Position numbers and translations under genes: made by a program
Origin: Winogradskya humida
GTDB lineage: Bacteria > Actinomycetota > Actinomycetes > Mycobacteriales > Micromonosporaceae
Length of the DNA stretch: 64,000 nucleotides
Direction: 5' to 3'
Assembly: GCF_016862215.1 (NCBI RefSeq)
Contig: NZ_BOMN01000028.1
Span: 1 to 64,000, forward strand
The notes under the pieces: generated by a model
Database searches by the model: none
Told to the model about the DNA's origin: nothing
The model's input: only the letters and a program-made list of their open reading frames with translations
In this document: piece after piece, positions 7,708 through 17,204 of the stretch
Numbering within the stretch: the stretch's first letter is position 1
How the letters are laid out: each line of letters begins with the position of its first letter

Positions 7708-9211
7708 CGACCGCGAAGCCGCTTCTGCCCCGGGCGGGCGGGGCCGAGTGCGCAGGCGCGGACTTCTTCCGCGGCTTCTTCTCTGATGAAGTCGGTGAAG
7801 TCGGTGAAGTCGGCGAAGTCGGTGAAGTCGGCGAAGCAGGGAGAGCCGGGGCCACGACGGCGCCGAGGAGCTCCACCTGGCACTGGTGGCCGTTGAGGGT
7901 GAAGGTCAGCGGCAACGGGTTCGTGGTGCGGTAACTGCCGTTGATGGTCACGGTCGCAGAGCCGGTCGGAATCAGTTTCCGGGTGCTCTTCGGCCGGATG
8001 ACAACCCGGCGCCCCTTCTGCGCGATCCGTTTGGTGGCACCGGTGAGCCGCTGCCCGCCGGTGAATGCGAACACCAGCCGCCAGCCGGTGAGCACGTGCT
8101 CCCCCGTGTTGATCACGGTGACCTGCGCGCCGAAGTCCGTACCGGTGTCGCGCTGGACGCGATAGCGCACCTTGCACCCCGCGCCGCCGTGTGGAACACC
8201 CGTGCCGGCGGCTGCTGCCTGAGCGGTACCGACATCTTCGTTCTCCTGGCTCGAGGTCCAGGCCAGGCCGAGCGAGGCGAGCAGGACGACCGTCACCACC
8301 GCCGCGTGCATCCGGTGGCGGGCGGCGATGACAGCCGCGCAGAGCCGGGCGCCGAGACCGGGCCGGGCAGGCGGGCGGGGCCGGGAAGGCAACGGCTTGG
8401 CACGCGCACCGGCGACGGCGGCGAGGGCCGCGGCGAGGGCGTCCGCGGTGGGCCGCCCGGCGGGTTCCTTACTGAGGCATTGCAGGCACAGAGAAGCAAC
8501 GATCAAAGGCATGCCGGGCAGCGACGGTACGGGCTCCGGGTCCGCATAAAGATGAGCGCGCAACGCCTCGGCGGTGGTCCCCGCCGGCCACGGCAGCCGC
8601 CCGGTGAGGCAGCGGTAGAGGAGCAGCCCGAGCGCGTACACGTCGGCCGGGGGTGCGACCTGGCCGCCGCCGAGCCGTTCCGGCGCGAGATAGGCCGGGG
8701 TGCCCAGCAGGCTTCCGTCGGGGGCGGCGTCGCGTTGCCCGGCCGCCGCGGAGATGCCGAAGTCGACAACCTTCGCGCCGGAGCCGGTGAGCATGACGTT
8801 GGCGGGGGTGACGTCGCGGTGGACGATGCCCCGGTGGTGTGCGGCGGCCAACGCCGACGCGACCTCGGCCACGATCGTCACCGCCGCGCGCCACGGGAGC
8901 GCCCCCTCCCGGCGCAGGCGGGCGGAGACGGGTTCGCCGTCGTTGAGTTCCATGACGACGTACGGGACGGCGAGTTTCTCGTCGAAGCCGAAGTCGAAGA
9001 CGCTGGTGATGTTCGGGTGGCAGAGCCGGGCCGCGGCGAGGGCCTCCTGGCGCAGCCGGGAACGGAACCGCCGATCGGCGGCGAGCTCCCGGGACAGCAC
9101 CTTGACCGCGACCGGGCGCCCGAGAATCTCGTCGTGGCCGCGCCAGACGACGGACATGCCGCCCGTGCCCAGCCGCTCGAGAAGACGGTACCGGCCGCCG
9201 ATCACGCCCAT
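7700..9211 (-). CDS. membrane Ser/Thr protein kinase with extracellular CBM2-like domain
   Basis: The 503-residue Hanks-type kinase has a P-loop (LGTGGMSVVWRG), catalytic Lys in VAVKVL, HRDVTPANVML and DFG (VVDFGIS) within residues 8-265. A single transmembrane helix (HAAVVTVVLLASLGLAW) lies near 310. The outside part has a family 2 carbohydrate-binding-like fold (CKVRYRVQRDTGTDFGAQVT ... LTGWRLVFAF, SYRTTNP) over about 345-445, then five SPT tripeptides and a basic tail. PASTA repeats, usual in PknB, are missing. The architecture suggests sensing of a polysaccharide, with cytoplasmic phosphorylation. It is last of three same-strand genes. Confidence 0.92.
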   Translation of the reverse strand: MGVIGGRYRLLERLGTGGMSVVWRGHDEILGRPVAVKVLSRELAADRRFRSRLRQEALAAARLCHPNITSVFDFGFDEKLAVPYVVMELNDGEPVSARLRREGALPWRAAVTIVAEVASALAAAHHRGIVHRDVTPANVMLTGSGAKVVDFGISAAAGQRDAAPDGSLLGTPAYLAPERLGGGQVAPPADVYALGLLLYRCLTGRLPWPAGTTAEALRAHLYADPEPVPSLPGMPLIVASLCLQCLSKEPAGRPTADALAAALAAVAGARAKPLPSRPRPPARPGLGARLCAAVIAARHRMHAAVVTVVLLASLGLAWTSSQENEDVGTAQAAAAGTGVPHGGAGCKVRYRVQRDTGTDFGAQVTVINTGEHVLTGWRLVFAFTGGQRLTGATKRIAQKGRRVVIRPKSTRKLIPTGSATVTINGSYRTTNPLPLTFTLNGHQCQVELLGAVVAPALPASPTSPTSPTSPTSPTSSEKKPRKKSAPAHSAPPARGRSGFAVAI

Positions 9212-9270
9212 GTGCCGATTGTTGCCCGCGGGACGCCCCGGTCAGGGGAGGTCCGAGAAACTCACCGAAA

Positions 9271-10761
9271 TCAGCCCGCGAGCAGTTGATCAACCGGTGC
9301 GTAGTCGTCGGTCAGCACCCGGGCGTCGTCGATGAACGCGTCGAGCGCGGTTCCGGACACCAGTTCGACAGGTTCGTCGACCAGGTCGAGATGGTTGCGG
9401 ATCTCGTCGAGCGGCAGCGGTGCCCCGGCCGCCACGATCACGAAGTTGGCGCCCGTCTCCCCGGCGAGGGCAGCCTTGGGCGCGATCAGGGCCACGTGCG
9501 GGAAGACGGCGGCGACGGTGGCCAGCTCGGCGCGGATGAAGCGGTCCGGTGGGTAGTCGATGACGTTCTGCGCGTACAGGCCGGTGGGGCGCAGGACGCG
9601 GGAGATGTCGGCGGCCATCTCGCGGGTCGCCAGGTGCCACGGGACGACGAGGTGGCCGAACGCGTCGCCGACGATCACGTCGTAGGAGTCGGTCGGCTGG
9701 GCGGCCAGCCCGGTGCGTGCGTCGCCGACGCGTACCCGAAGGTCGGGTCCGGTTTTGAGCCCGAGTTCGCGTTTGTCCAGGTCGACCAGGGCACCGTCAA
9801 GCTCCACCACCAGTTGCTTGCTGCCCGGGCGGGTCGCGGCGACGTATTCCGGCACGGTGAAACCACCGCCACCCAGGTGCAGGGCGTCGAGGGGTGCGGC
9901 GGCGCTCTTCTGCACGTCGATGAGGGCGCCGAGCCACTGGACGTACGCGAACTCGAGGTGCTCCGGGTCGCTCAGGTCGACGTACGAGTGCCGAGCCGAA
10001 TTGAGCAGCAGCGTCCGCCCACCCGCGACGTTCTTGTCGGTCTCGACCCGCGCACAGTGATAAGCGGTTTCGATGTCGCACGGCGTGGGCGCCGTGGCTC
10101 CCAGCCCCGCCCCGACGAGCCCGACGGTCACCAGCACAGCTCGGGTACGCGGCTTGCCCGGCAACGACGCCCGCAACCACCAGCCGAGCGCGAACCCCCC
10201 GGCGGCGAGCAACCCGGCCAGAGTCAGCACGATCCAGCTGCTCGGCATCGCGGCGACGAAGATGAACCCGGTGCCCAGCGTGGCGGTGATGCCACCGAGC
10301 GTACCGATGCTGGAGAGCCGCCCGACCACCGAACCGGTCCGGCTCAGATCGCTGAGCTGGAGTTTCACCACCATCGGGCTGATCGTGGAGAGCAGCAGCA
10401 TGGGCACGAACGTCGCCATGCCGGCGAGCAGCAGGACCGCCGGGGCGGCACCGCCACGCAGGATCTCGCCGCCCCACCGGACCAGCGGCAGGGTGAGCGC
10501 CGTCGCGATCGCGGCGAGCAGCAGCGCCGGGGCGAGCAGGGCCCGCGGGTCGAGTTTGTCGGCGAGCCGGCCGCCGAGCCAGGTGCCGTAGGCGATGGCC
10601 CCGAGCGACACGCCGATGACCGAGCTGCTCACCTGCAGGGTAACGCCGACGTACGGGCCGACCAGGCGCAGGGCGACGATCTCGAGAACGAGACCGGCGC
10701 CGCTGGCGAGGAAGACGAGGGCGGTGGCCAGGCCGGACGGGAGGGCCCGCGGGTTTTCCAT
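9271..10761 (-). CDS. membrane protein with spermidine-synthase-like domain
   Basis: The product of about 496 residues has an N-terminal half of 6-7 hydrophobic segments (from SGLATALVFLASGAGLVLEIVALR) and a C-terminal SpeE-like methyltransferase fold (LHLGGGGFTVPEY, ELDGALVDLDK, VGDARTGL, YDVIVGDAFG). Such fused proteins are common in Actinobacteria and often lack proven aminopropyltransferase activity; a role with polyamines is only inferred from family. The ATG at 10761 (MENPRALPSG) is chosen because upstream codons give unrelated sequence and overlap the preceding gene. It is in a likely operon with flanking minus-strand genes (28 and 59 bp gaps). Confidence 0.87.
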   Translation of the reverse strand: MENPRALPSGLATALVFLASGAGLVLEIVALRLVGPYVGVTLQVSSSVIGVSLGAIAYGTWLGGRLADKLDPRALLAPALLLAAIATALTLPLVRWGGEILRGGAAPAVLLLAGMATFVPMLLLSTISPMVVKLQLSDLSRTGSVVGRLSSIGTLGGITATLGTGFIFVAAMPSSWIVLTLAGLLAAGGFALGWWLRASLPGKPRTRAVLVTVGLVGAGLGATAPTPCDIETAYHCARVETDKNVAGGRTLLLNSARHSYVDLSDPEHLEFAYVQWLGALIDVQKSAAAPLDALHLGGGGFTVPEYVAATRPGSKQLVVELDGALVDLDKRELGLKTGPDLRVRVGDARTGLAAQPTDSYDVIVGDAFGHLVVPWHLATREMAADISRVLRPTGLYAQNVIDYPPDRFIRAELATVAAVFPHVALIAPKAALAGETGANFVIVAAGAPLPLDEIRNHLDLVDEPVELVSGTALDAFIDDARVLTDDYAPVDQLLAG

Positions 10762-10789
10762 CGGCGGATGGTACCGGCGGAGGCTGAAA

Positions 10790-11800
10790 TTACAGGATCG
10801 ACAGGTGGACGTGGTTCGTATGGACCACCGACGGGCCACCGGACGCACTGTAGGAGCGCCAGCCCGTGCTGGGCATCCAGATCTGGCGGTACCAGATCAC
10901 GTACATCACGCCGAGCCGGTCGGCGTTCTTCACGAAGTACGCCGCCAGGTTGTTGCCGTACGTCTTGTCGCCCCCGGTCGCGGCGACGTTCTCGAAGCCG
11001 CCCGCCGCCGCCGAGAAGTCGCAGGCACGGCCCTTGGGGTGTTCGCCGGAGGCCCGCTCGCTGAAGCAGGACGTGTAGCGCTTGAAGCCGGCGGCCTGCG
11101 CCTGCTGGTACGCGTTCAGCAGCCGCGGGGTGATGCACCCGGACGTGGTGGGGTCGTTGACGGTGCAGCCTTCCTTGGGCCACGAGCCGTCGGAGTTGCG
11201 TGGCGCGGCCTTGGCGGACGGTGAGTCGGCGTTGACGAAGCCGCCGGCGGCCGCACCCCCGCCGACCGCGGCGAGCGCCGCCTCGGCCTGCTGCTTCTTC
11301 TTGGCCATCACCGTGACCTGCTTCTGCTGCTCCTTGATTTCGAGGCCGATCGCGGTGGTCGCCTTCTCCGCCGTGGTGACCGCGTTGTGGTATTCGCTCA
11401 GCGCGCTCGCGTCGACCTGCGCCATCTGGTCGAGGCGCATGACCCGTTCCATGAAGGTGTCGGGCGAGCTCGCGTTGAGCAGCAGGGTCATCGTGTTGAG
11501 CCGGCCCTGGCGGTAGGAGCGGTTGGCGATCTCGCCGACCCGGCCCTCGAGCGTGGCCTCCTTGGCGGTGGCCTGCTTGAGCACGTCTTTGAGCTGGGTC
11601 TGCCGCTTCTTGCTGGCCTCGAGCTTCTGCTTCGCCTCGACGTGGCCCTTCGCCGCCGACTCCAGCGCGGCGCGCAGAGCCTTGCTACCGCCCTCATCGT
11701 TCGGCGCGGCGTGCGCGGGCGGTGCCGCCACGAGCAGCACGAGGGCAGCCGCGAGCACGGCCGGGCACAGTTTGAGCAGGCGCAGGAGTGTCGCCGCCAC
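10790..11800 (-). CDS. secreted coiled-coil protein with M15-like C-terminal domain
   Basis: The 336-residue product has a signal peptide (LAAALVLLVAAPPAHAAP), a long Lys/Gln/Ala-rich coiled coil over about 40-175, a low-complexity linker, and a C-terminal domain (CITPRLLNAYQQAQA, SCFSERASGEHPKGRACDF, HTNHVHLSI). That domain resembles the ARB-07466-like/peptidase M15-like domain of actinobacterial coiled-coil proteins, with His and Asp positions suited to zinc. The overall plan recalls FtsX-activated cell-wall hydrolases, so a role in peptidoglycan remodelling is inferred. It is first gene of the minus-strand run ending in the kinase. Confidence 0.85.
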   Translation of the reverse strand: MAATLLRLLKLCPAVLAAALVLLVAAPPAHAAPNDEGGSKALRAALESAAKGHVEAKQKLEASKKRQTQLKDVLKQATAKEATLEGRVGEIANRSYRQGRLNTMTLLLNASSPDTFMERVMRLDQMAQVDASALSEYHNAVTTAEKATTAIGLEIKEQQKQVTVMAKKKQQAEAALAAVGGGAAAGGFVNADSPSAKAAPRNSDGSWPKEGCTVNDPTTSGCITPRLLNAYQQAQAAGFKRYTSCFSERASGEHPKGRACDFSAAAGGFENVAATGGDKTYGNNLAAYFVKNADRLGVMYVIWYRQIWMPSTGWRSYSASGGPSVVHTNHVHLSIL

Positions 11801-11864
11801 GATCTACCTCCAAGGTCTCAAGCGGCGTGACTCTACCCCGCCGGAGGCCCCCGGGTCAGGTCGC

Positions 11865-12614
11865 TCAGGTCGCGTTATATCCACCATCGACGAAGAGTGT
11901 CTGGCCGGTAACAGCCGCGGCAGCAGAACTCGCTAGATAGACGGCAGAACCGGCGAAATCCTCCGGCAGCCCGTTTCGTCCGATCATCGCCCGGCGTTCG
12001 TGCGCCGCAACCTTTGCCGGATCCGCGAAGACTGGCTCGGTCAGCGGCGTGTGCACCACCCCGGGGGCGATCGCGTTCACGGTCACACCGCGCCCGGACC
12101 ACGCCTCGGCCTGCGAGCGGGTCAGGCCCACGAGGCCCGCTTTCGCGGCGCCATAAGCACCACTGTTTCCGTACGCCCGGAACGCCTGCTGCGACACGAC
12201 ATTGATGATCCGCCCCCACCCACGGGCCGCCATCGCGGGACCGAGCCGCTGCCCGAGCAGGAAGGGAGCGGTGAGGTTCGCGGCCAGCGTGACGTCCCAG
12301 TCGTCATCGGTGAGCTCGTCCAGGGGCGGCCGCAGATTGACCGCCGCCGAGTTGACGAGGATGTCCACATCGGAGCGCTCGGCGACCCTGGCAACGTCGG
12401 CACGGTCGGCAAGGTCAGCCGAAAGAGTCTCGACCTCGATGCCGGACATGTCACCGGCGGCAGCGGCGAGCCGGGAAGGCGTGCGCGCCACGAGGATCAC
12501 CCGCGCACCGGCCCGGCCCAGCGCGGTGGCCATCGCGAGACCGATGCCGGAACTACCGCCGGTCACCATTGCAGTGCGACCGGCAAGACCGAACAGGTCA
12601 TCAAGGTACGACAT
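11865..12614 (-). CDS. short-chain dehydrogenase/reductase (SDR)
   Basis: The 249-residue SDR carries GGSSGIG near residue 19, LVNSAAVN in place of NNAG, catalytic Ser in NVVSQQAF and YGAAK, and the C-terminal GQTLFVDGGY typical of FabG-like reductases. The ATG at 12614 (MSYLDDLFG) is the natural start; upstream codons run into the IMPase gene in another frame. It follows that gene after only 5 bp, so it is probably the last gene of the signalling operon. The substrate is unknown. Confidence 0.9.
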   Translation of the reverse strand: MSYLDDLFGLAGRTAMVTGGSSGIGLAMATALGRAGARVILVARTPSRLAAAAGDMSGIEVETLSADLADRADVARVAERSDVDILVNSAAVNLRPPLDELTDDDWDVTLAANLTAPFLLGQRLGPAMAARGWGRIINVVSQQAFRAYGNSGAYGAAKAGLVGLTRSQAEAWSGRGVTVNAIAPGVVHTPLTEPVFADPAKVAAHERRAMIGRNGLPEDFAGSAVYLASSAAAAVTGQTLFVDGGYNAT

Positions 12615-12619
12615 GGGCC

Positions 12620-13423
12620 TTATGAAAGCAGAGTGCCGCGAACCGTGTTCCAGATTTCCTCGTTGGGCGCGACGAGCAGCCCCCGCGTGCTGTCGGTCGG
12701 CAGGTAGGGCGAACCGTCCAGGTGCAGAACCGTGCCACCGGCCTCGCGGACGATCAGCGAACCCGGCACGTGGTCCCAGGGCAGGATCCGCCAGAAGACC
12801 GCGAACTGCTGCTCGTCGGTGACCACGGCGGGGTACTCGTACCCGGCGCAGTGGTGGCCGCCGGTGACCTTCGCGAACTTCGGGGCGTTGAGATCCACGA
12901 CGGCGTGCTCGGCCGGCAGGTAGTTGCGGGAGACCGTGCCGCTCAGGGCCGCGGCGGCGGGCGAGTCGGTGCGGGTCTTGAGGCGTACGCCGTCCCGAAA
13001 GGCCCCGGCCCCCGCCTCCGCGATCGTCATCCGGTCGCTGGGCACGTCGAGGATCCACGCGGCGGCCGGTTCACCCTCGCGCAGCAGCGCCACCATGACC
13101 GCGAACGGGCTCTTACCGGCCGCGAAGTTGTTCGTCCCGTCGACCGGGTCCACGATCCAGACCGCGCCCTGCTCGCCCACCCGCTCGAGCACCGACTTGT
13201 CGGCAGCGACCGCTTCCTCGCCGACCACGATCGAGCCGGGCAGCAGGGCGGTCAGCCCCGCGGTGAGGGCGCGCTCCGACTCCTGGTCGGCGATGGTCAC
13301 CAGGTCGCCGGGGGCCTTCTGGTGGATCTCGGACTTTGCCAGGTGCTGCCAGCGGGGCAGGACGATGGTCGCCGCGACCTCGCGGACCAGGTCGGTGACC
13401 TTGTCCAGCACGTCGTCACGCAC
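12620..13423 (-). CDS. inositol monophosphatase family phosphatase
   Basis: The 267-residue product shows the IMPase metal-binding motifs: GEEA near residue 68, [15 protein letters not shown] near 88-102 and [17 protein letters not shown] near 215. Family members dephosphorylate inositol phosphates, histidinol phosphate, fructose bisphosphate or PAP using Mg2+; the sequence does not decide which. Its start overlaps the response regulator stop by 8 bp and its end lies 5 bp before the SDR start, so it is co-transcribed with the signalling genes. Confidence 0.92.
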   Translation of the reverse strand: MRDDVLDKVTDLVREVAATIVLPRWQHLAKSEIHQKAPGDLVTIADQESERALTAGLTALLPGSIVVGEEAVAADKSVLERVGEQGAVWIVDPVDGTNNFAAGKSPFAVMVALLREGEPAAAWILDVPSDRMTIAEAGAGAFRDGVRLKTRTDSPAAAALSGTVSRNYLPAEHAVVDLNAPKFAKVTGGHHCAGYEYPAVVTDEQQFAVFWRILPWDHVPGSLIVREAGGTVLHLDGSPYLPTDSTRGLLVAPNEEIWNTVRGTLLS

Positions 13424-13871
13424 GCGGCGGCAGCTTCACGACGCTGACGAAGAACTCGTCGATCTGCCGGATGACCGAGATGAAGCGCTCGAAGTCCACC
13501 GGCTTGGTGACGTAGGCGTTCGCGTGCAGCTGGTAGCTGCGCAGGATGTCCTCGTCCGCCGCGGAGGTGGTGAGCACCACGACGGGGATGCGGCAGAGGT
13601 CGTCGTCCTTCTTGACCTCCTCGAGCACCTCCCGGCCGTCGCGGCGGGGCAGGTTGAGGTCGAGCAGGATCAGGTCGGGGCGCGTGGCGTTGGCGTACTG
13701 ACCTTCGCGGCGCAGGTAGGCGAGCGCCTCGGCGCCGTCGGAGACGACCGTGAGCCGGTTGCGGACCTTGTGCTCCTCGAACGCTTCCTGCGTCATGAGC
13801 ACGTCACCCGGGTCGTCCTCGACGAGCAGCACCTCGATCGGCGTGCCGTCCTGTCGTACCGCTCCGGTCAT
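13416..13871 (-). CDS. single-domain response regulator
   Basis: The 151-residue protein is a lone receiver domain: acidic pair EDD at the N-terminus, phosphoacceptor Asp in [12 protein letters not shown], Thr in [11 protein letters not shown] and conserved Lys in YVTKPVDF. There is no output domain, as in the CheY/Rcp1 class often paired with phytochrome-like kinases. It overlaps the histidine kinase stop by 4 bp and is the obvious partner of that kinase. Confidence 0.94.
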   Translation of the reverse strand: MTGAVRQDGTPIEVLLVEDDPGDVLMTQEAFEEHKVRNRLTVVSDGAEALAYLRREGQYANATRPDLILLDLNLPRRDGREVLEEVKKDDDLCRIPVVVLTTSAADEDILRSYQLHANAYVTKPVDFERFISVIRQIDEFFVSVVKLPPRA

Positions 13872-15460
13872 AGTGCGCCCTCTTTCACTTTCTCTTGCAC
13901 CGGCACGCCCGCCAGCACCGGCAGCGTGAACCAGATCGACGTGCCCTCGGCGACCTCGAGGTCGAGCCAGATCCGCCCGCCATGGTATTCGACGATCTTC
14001 TTGACGATGGCGAGACCGATTCCGGTGCCCTCATACGCGTCCCGCGCATGCAGCCGCTGGAAGATCACGAAGACCTTGTCGGCGAACTCCGCCTCGATCC
14101 CGATCCCGTTGTCGCGGACGTTGATCCGCCATTCCTCGCCGTCCCGCTCGCCGGTCACGGTGATCTTCGGCGGCACGTCGGGGCGCTTGAATTTCAGCGA
14201 GTTGCCGAGCAGGTTGACGAAGAGCGTCGTGAGCAGCGGCTCCTCGCCCTCGACCGTGGGCAGGTCGGCCCAGCTGATCTCGGCATCCTCGCCGGCGCGG
14301 ATCTCCAGCTGCGATTTGACCTCGGCCAGCACCTTGTCGAGGTCGACGTCGGTGAAGCCGGAGGTGAGCCGGCCGATCCGGGAGAACGCCAGCAGGTCGT
14401 TGATCAGGCGCTGCATGCGCTGCGCGCCGTCGACCGCGAAGGCGATGTACTGGTCGGCGCGCTCGTCGAGCTGGCCGGAGTAGCGACGCTGCAGCAGCTG
14501 GGTGAAGCTCGCCACCTTGCGCAGCGGCTCCTGCAGGTCGTGCGATGCCACGTAGGCGAACTGCTCGAGGTCACGGTTGGAGCGGGTCAGCTCCTCCGTC
14601 TGCAGTTTGAGCTGCTCGTTGATCCATTCGACCTGCTGGCGCGCCTCGCGCACCTCGGTGAGCTCGGCGGCGATCTGCTTGCGCATGCCGTCCACGTCGT
14701 CGGCCAGGCCACGCAGCTCCGGCGAGCCATGAGCGTCGATGTGCTTGTCGTAGTCGCCCTCGGCGACCTCGCGCACCTGCGTGGCGAGCTTCGTGACCGG
14801 ACGGCTGACCAGGCGGTCGAGCGTGAGCATCAGGGCGGCGCCGGCCAGCACGATGATGCCCGCGGCGGCGATCTGCAGTGCCACCATCTGCTGGCTGGTG
14901 CTCTTGGCCGCGGCAGCGGACTGCGAGCGGATCACCGAGATGTCGTCCTGCATCGTGTTGATGGCGCCACGCAGCGCGTCGAACTCGGTCGTGGTGGACG
15001 CGTCGATGAGTTCCTGACCGGCGTCCGGCCCCTGGGTGCGCACGGCGTTGAGAATCGGGTCGGCGACGTCGGTGTGCCAGGCCTGCGCCCGGCGCTGCAC
15101 CTCGGCCAGGTCGGCTCGGACCGTGTCCTCGAGCGGGCCGGAGCGCAGGAGCCCGTCGATTTGGGCGATCTGCTGCTTCTCGGAGACGATCCCCGCGTTG
15201 TACGGCTTCAGATTCGAGGTCTTGCCACTGATCGCAAACCCACGGATGCCGGTCTCCTGGTCGACCATCGCCGTGTTGAGCCGTTCACCGGCGGCGCGCA
15301 TCGGGCTGGCCCGGTTGACCACGTCGTCGAGCTGGCGGTTGCTGCTCGCGGCGGTGAACGCGGCGACCACACCGAGAGCGCCCAGGACGAGGGCGACGCC
15401 GATGCAGAGCGCAAGGATCCGCCGGCGCAGCGTCCAGGTGCTGATCTTGAGGAGGGTCAC
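13868..15460 (-). CDS. sensor histidine kinase with CHASE3 and HAMP
   Basis: The 530-residue product has TM1 near residues 14-36, an extracytoplasmic helical CHASE3-type domain (about 40-185, including [13 protein letters not shown]), TM2 near 190-212, HAMP, a coiled coil, HisKA with phosphoacceptor His in [11 protein letters not shown], and HATPase_c with N box ([11 protein letters not shown]), [10 protein letters not shown] and [11 protein letters not shown]. It belongs to the cph1-like class that signals to single receiver proteins. It overlaps both neighbours by 4 bp (phosphatase upstream, regulator downstream). Confidence 0.94.
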   Translation of the reverse strand: MTLLKISTWTLRRRILALCIGVALVLGALGVVAAFTAASSNRQLDDVVNRASPMRAAGERLNTAMVDQETGIRGFAISGKTSNLKPYNAGIVSEKQQIAQIDGLLRSGPLEDTVRADLAEVQRRAQAWHTDVADPILNAVRTQGPDAGQELIDASTTTEFDALRGAINTMQDDISVIRSQSAAAAKSTSQQMVALQIAAAGIIVLAGAALMLTLDRLVSRPVTKLATQVREVAEGDYDKHIDAHGSPELRGLADDVDGMRKQIAAELTEVREARQQVEWINEQLKLQTEELTRSNRDLEQFAYVASHDLQEPLRKVASFTQLLQRRYSGQLDERADQYIAFAVDGAQRMQRLINDLLAFSRIGRLTSGFTDVDLDKVLAEVKSQLEIRAGEDAEISWADLPTVEGEEPLLTTLFVNLLGNSLKFKRPDVPPKITVTGERDGEEWRINVRDNGIGIEAEFADKVFVIFQRLHARDAYEGTGIGLAIVKKIVEYHGGRIWLDLEVAEGTSIWFTLPVLAGVPVQEKVKEGAL

Positions 15461-16668
15461 CGCCCACCACCGCTGGAGATCAGCAGCATGGCCACGTCGT
15501 CGGCGAGCGGGCCGCCGTTGCCCTGCTCCGCCCGGCCGACCAGCCAGGCGGGCAGCGCGGCGAGCGGCACGTCCTTGGCGGCCGGCTCGGCGAGCAGGCC
15601 GCAGAGCCCTTCGACGTCGAGCCGCTCGTTGCCGACGCCGGTGTGTCCCTCGATAAGTCCGTCGGTATACATCAGCAGGGACCAGTCATCGCCGGTGAAC
15701 TCCACGTCGGTCGCGGGGGTGGGGGTCGGCCGGACGCCGAGCACGATGCCCGTGCGGGCGGTCACCGGGACGGCCTTGCCACCCGACAACAGCACCGGCG
15801 GCGGGTGACCGGCGAGGCGTACGGTCGCCCGGCTGCCGTGCAGGTCGATGGAGACCATGGCAACCGTGGCGAACACCTCTCTTGCCCGGCGCTCGGTCAT
15901 CAGAACCATTTCCAGCGCGCCGAGAACCCGATCCTCCTCGACACCGGCGAGCACGAGGGCACGCCAGGCGACCCGGAGCTCGACACCCAGGGCGGCCTCG
16001 TCGACGCTGTGGCCGCAGACGTCACCGACGATCACGTGCAGTTTGTCGTCGCCGATCTGGACAACGTCGAAGAAGTCGCCGCCCAGCAGACCCATGGCCC
16101 GGCCGGAGCGGTAGAAGGTGTGCACGGCCACGGCATCGGTGCGCATCAGCGGCTGGGGCAGCAGACCACGCTCGAGGCGGGCCGACTCCGCCTGACGCAG
16201 CTCGATCTCGCGCAGGCGCTGGGTGTTCTCGTCGGCCCGCTTGCGCTCGACGGAGTAGCGCAGTGCCCGGGCCAGCAGGACGCCGTCGACCTGACCCTTG
16301 ACCAGGTAGTCCTGGGCTCCCTCGGCGACCGCGACGACGCCGAGATGCTCGTCGGAGCGCCCGGTGAGCACCACGACGGCCGCGTTGTCGGCCACGGCGA
16401 GGAGCTTGCGCAGGCCGTCTATGCCCTCGGCGTCGGGCAGGCCGAGGTCGAGCAGCACGCAGTGGATGCCGGCGATCAGCGCCTGGGCGTCACGCAGGGT
16501 GGTCGCCACCTGCAGGTCGAAGGCGGCACCGGCCTCCTCGAGCAGCTCGCGGACCAGGAAGGCGTCGCCCTCGTCGTCCTCGACGAGGAGCACGCGCAGC
16601 CGTTCGGGCGCTTTCACCGCGGGGCGTGGCGGGGCAAGGTCGGTCACGACGTCACCCCGTCCCGCCAC
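15457..16668 (-). CDS. receiver-regulated SpoIIE/PP2C-type Ser phosphatase
   Basis: The ~400-residue product combines an N-terminal receiver (VEDDEGDAFLV, phospho-Asp in VLLDLGLPDAEG, Lys in YLVKGQ) with a short coiled coil and a C-terminal SpoIIE domain (GLLGGDFFDVV, GDVCGHSVDEAA, AGHPPPVLL, LLMYTDGLIEGH, LADDVAMLL). Such RsbU/P-like proteins dephosphorylate anti-anti-sigma factors when the receiver is phosphorylated. GTG at 16668 gives the longest form; GTG at 16647 (VTDLAPPRPAVK) has a better upstream G-rich ribosome site and may be the true start. It heads a five-gene operon. Confidence 0.92.
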   Translation of the reverse strand: MAGRGDVVTDLAPPRPAVKAPERLRVLLVEDDEGDAFLVRELLEEAGAAFDLQVATTLRDAQALIAGIHCVLLDLGLPDAEGIDGLRKLLAVADNAAVVVLTGRSDEHLGVVAVAEGAQDYLVKGQVDGVLLARALRYSVERKRADENTQRLREIELRQAESARLERGLLPQPLMRTDAVAVHTFYRSGRAMGLLGGDFFDVVQIGDDKLHVIVGDVCGHSVDEAALGVELRVAWRALVLAGVEEDRVLGALEMVLMTERRAREVFATVAMVSIDLHGSRATVRLAGHPPPVLLSGGKAVPVTARTGIVLGVRPTPTPATDVEFTGDDWSLLMYTDGLIEGHTGVGNERLDVEGLCGLLAEPAAKDVPLAALPAWLVGRAEQGNGGPLADDVAMLLISSGGGR

Positions 16669-16794
16669 GGACCGGGGGTGGCACGCGGGCCGGTGGCGGC
16701 GCTGCTGAGACGGTTGATGGTGGGGCTCCTTCGGGAATGACCCGCTGATCGTCCACTACGCGCCCGGGCTGCACAACACCCGCCGTGGCGCACA

Positions 16795-17142
16795 TCACGC
16801 AGGCGATCCATGCGCCGACTCCTCCGCAACCCGTCGCGCGTGTTGCGCGATCACCTCACCAAGAATGCCGTGCAACCGTCCGCAGTCGTTACAGCGCAGA
16901 TTGTCGTCAAGCCGACGGCCTCCGCATTCGGCACACGTTCCCCGATCGGAGGGGTCGCGGTACGCCTCCAGCGCCCGGCACATCGCCCGGATCACATGAT
17001 CACTGAGGGGGAAGACCGCCTCACCACCGGCAACGCGCACCCCCAGCAAGGCGGCCGGCACGGCTCCTGGCTCGGGATCGTAGGGTGCTACGCGCTCCAC
17101 GAACTCGGCGACAACGGCGATGGGATCGAGCGGCTGGTTCAC
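16795..17142 (-). CDS. small protein with C-terminal zinc ribbon
   Basis: The ~115-residue protein starts at GTG 17142 (MNQPLDPIAVVAEFVERV). An Asp/Pro-rich helical N-terminal half is followed by two CxxC knuckles (CAECGG and CNDCGR, 14 residues apart between first cysteines) and a helix. This looks like a treble-clef or zinc-ribbon site. I do not recognise a family. It is divergent from the M28 peptidase with about 60 bp between starts. Confidence 0.75.
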   Translation of the reverse strand: MNQPLDPIAVVAEFVERVAPYDPEPGAVPAALLGVRVAGGEAVFPLSDHVIRAMCRALEAYRDPSDRGTCAECGGRRLDDNLRCNDCGRLHGILGEVIAQHARRVAEESAHGSPA

Positions 17143-17204
17143 GGGTCCAAATTTAGGCCACCGAGCCCTATGATCGCCCGACCACCCGCGTCGAGAGGTC
17201 GGCA

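Noticed and set aside
7780..7845. GTGAAGTCG direct repeats as a regulatory element
   Set aside because: They are inside the kinase coding sequence and encode the in-frame SPT repeats.
9286..11064. 592-codon plus-strand frame opposite the spermidine-synthase-like gene
   Set aside because: Antisense shadow of a recognised protein; no ribosome site and no family.
13895..15808. 637-codon open frame on the plus strand opposite the histidine kinase and phosphatase
   Set aside because: It is antisense to genes with clear family motifs, its translation is low-complexity Leu/Gly/Arg/Asp, and such long antisense frames are expected at this GC content.
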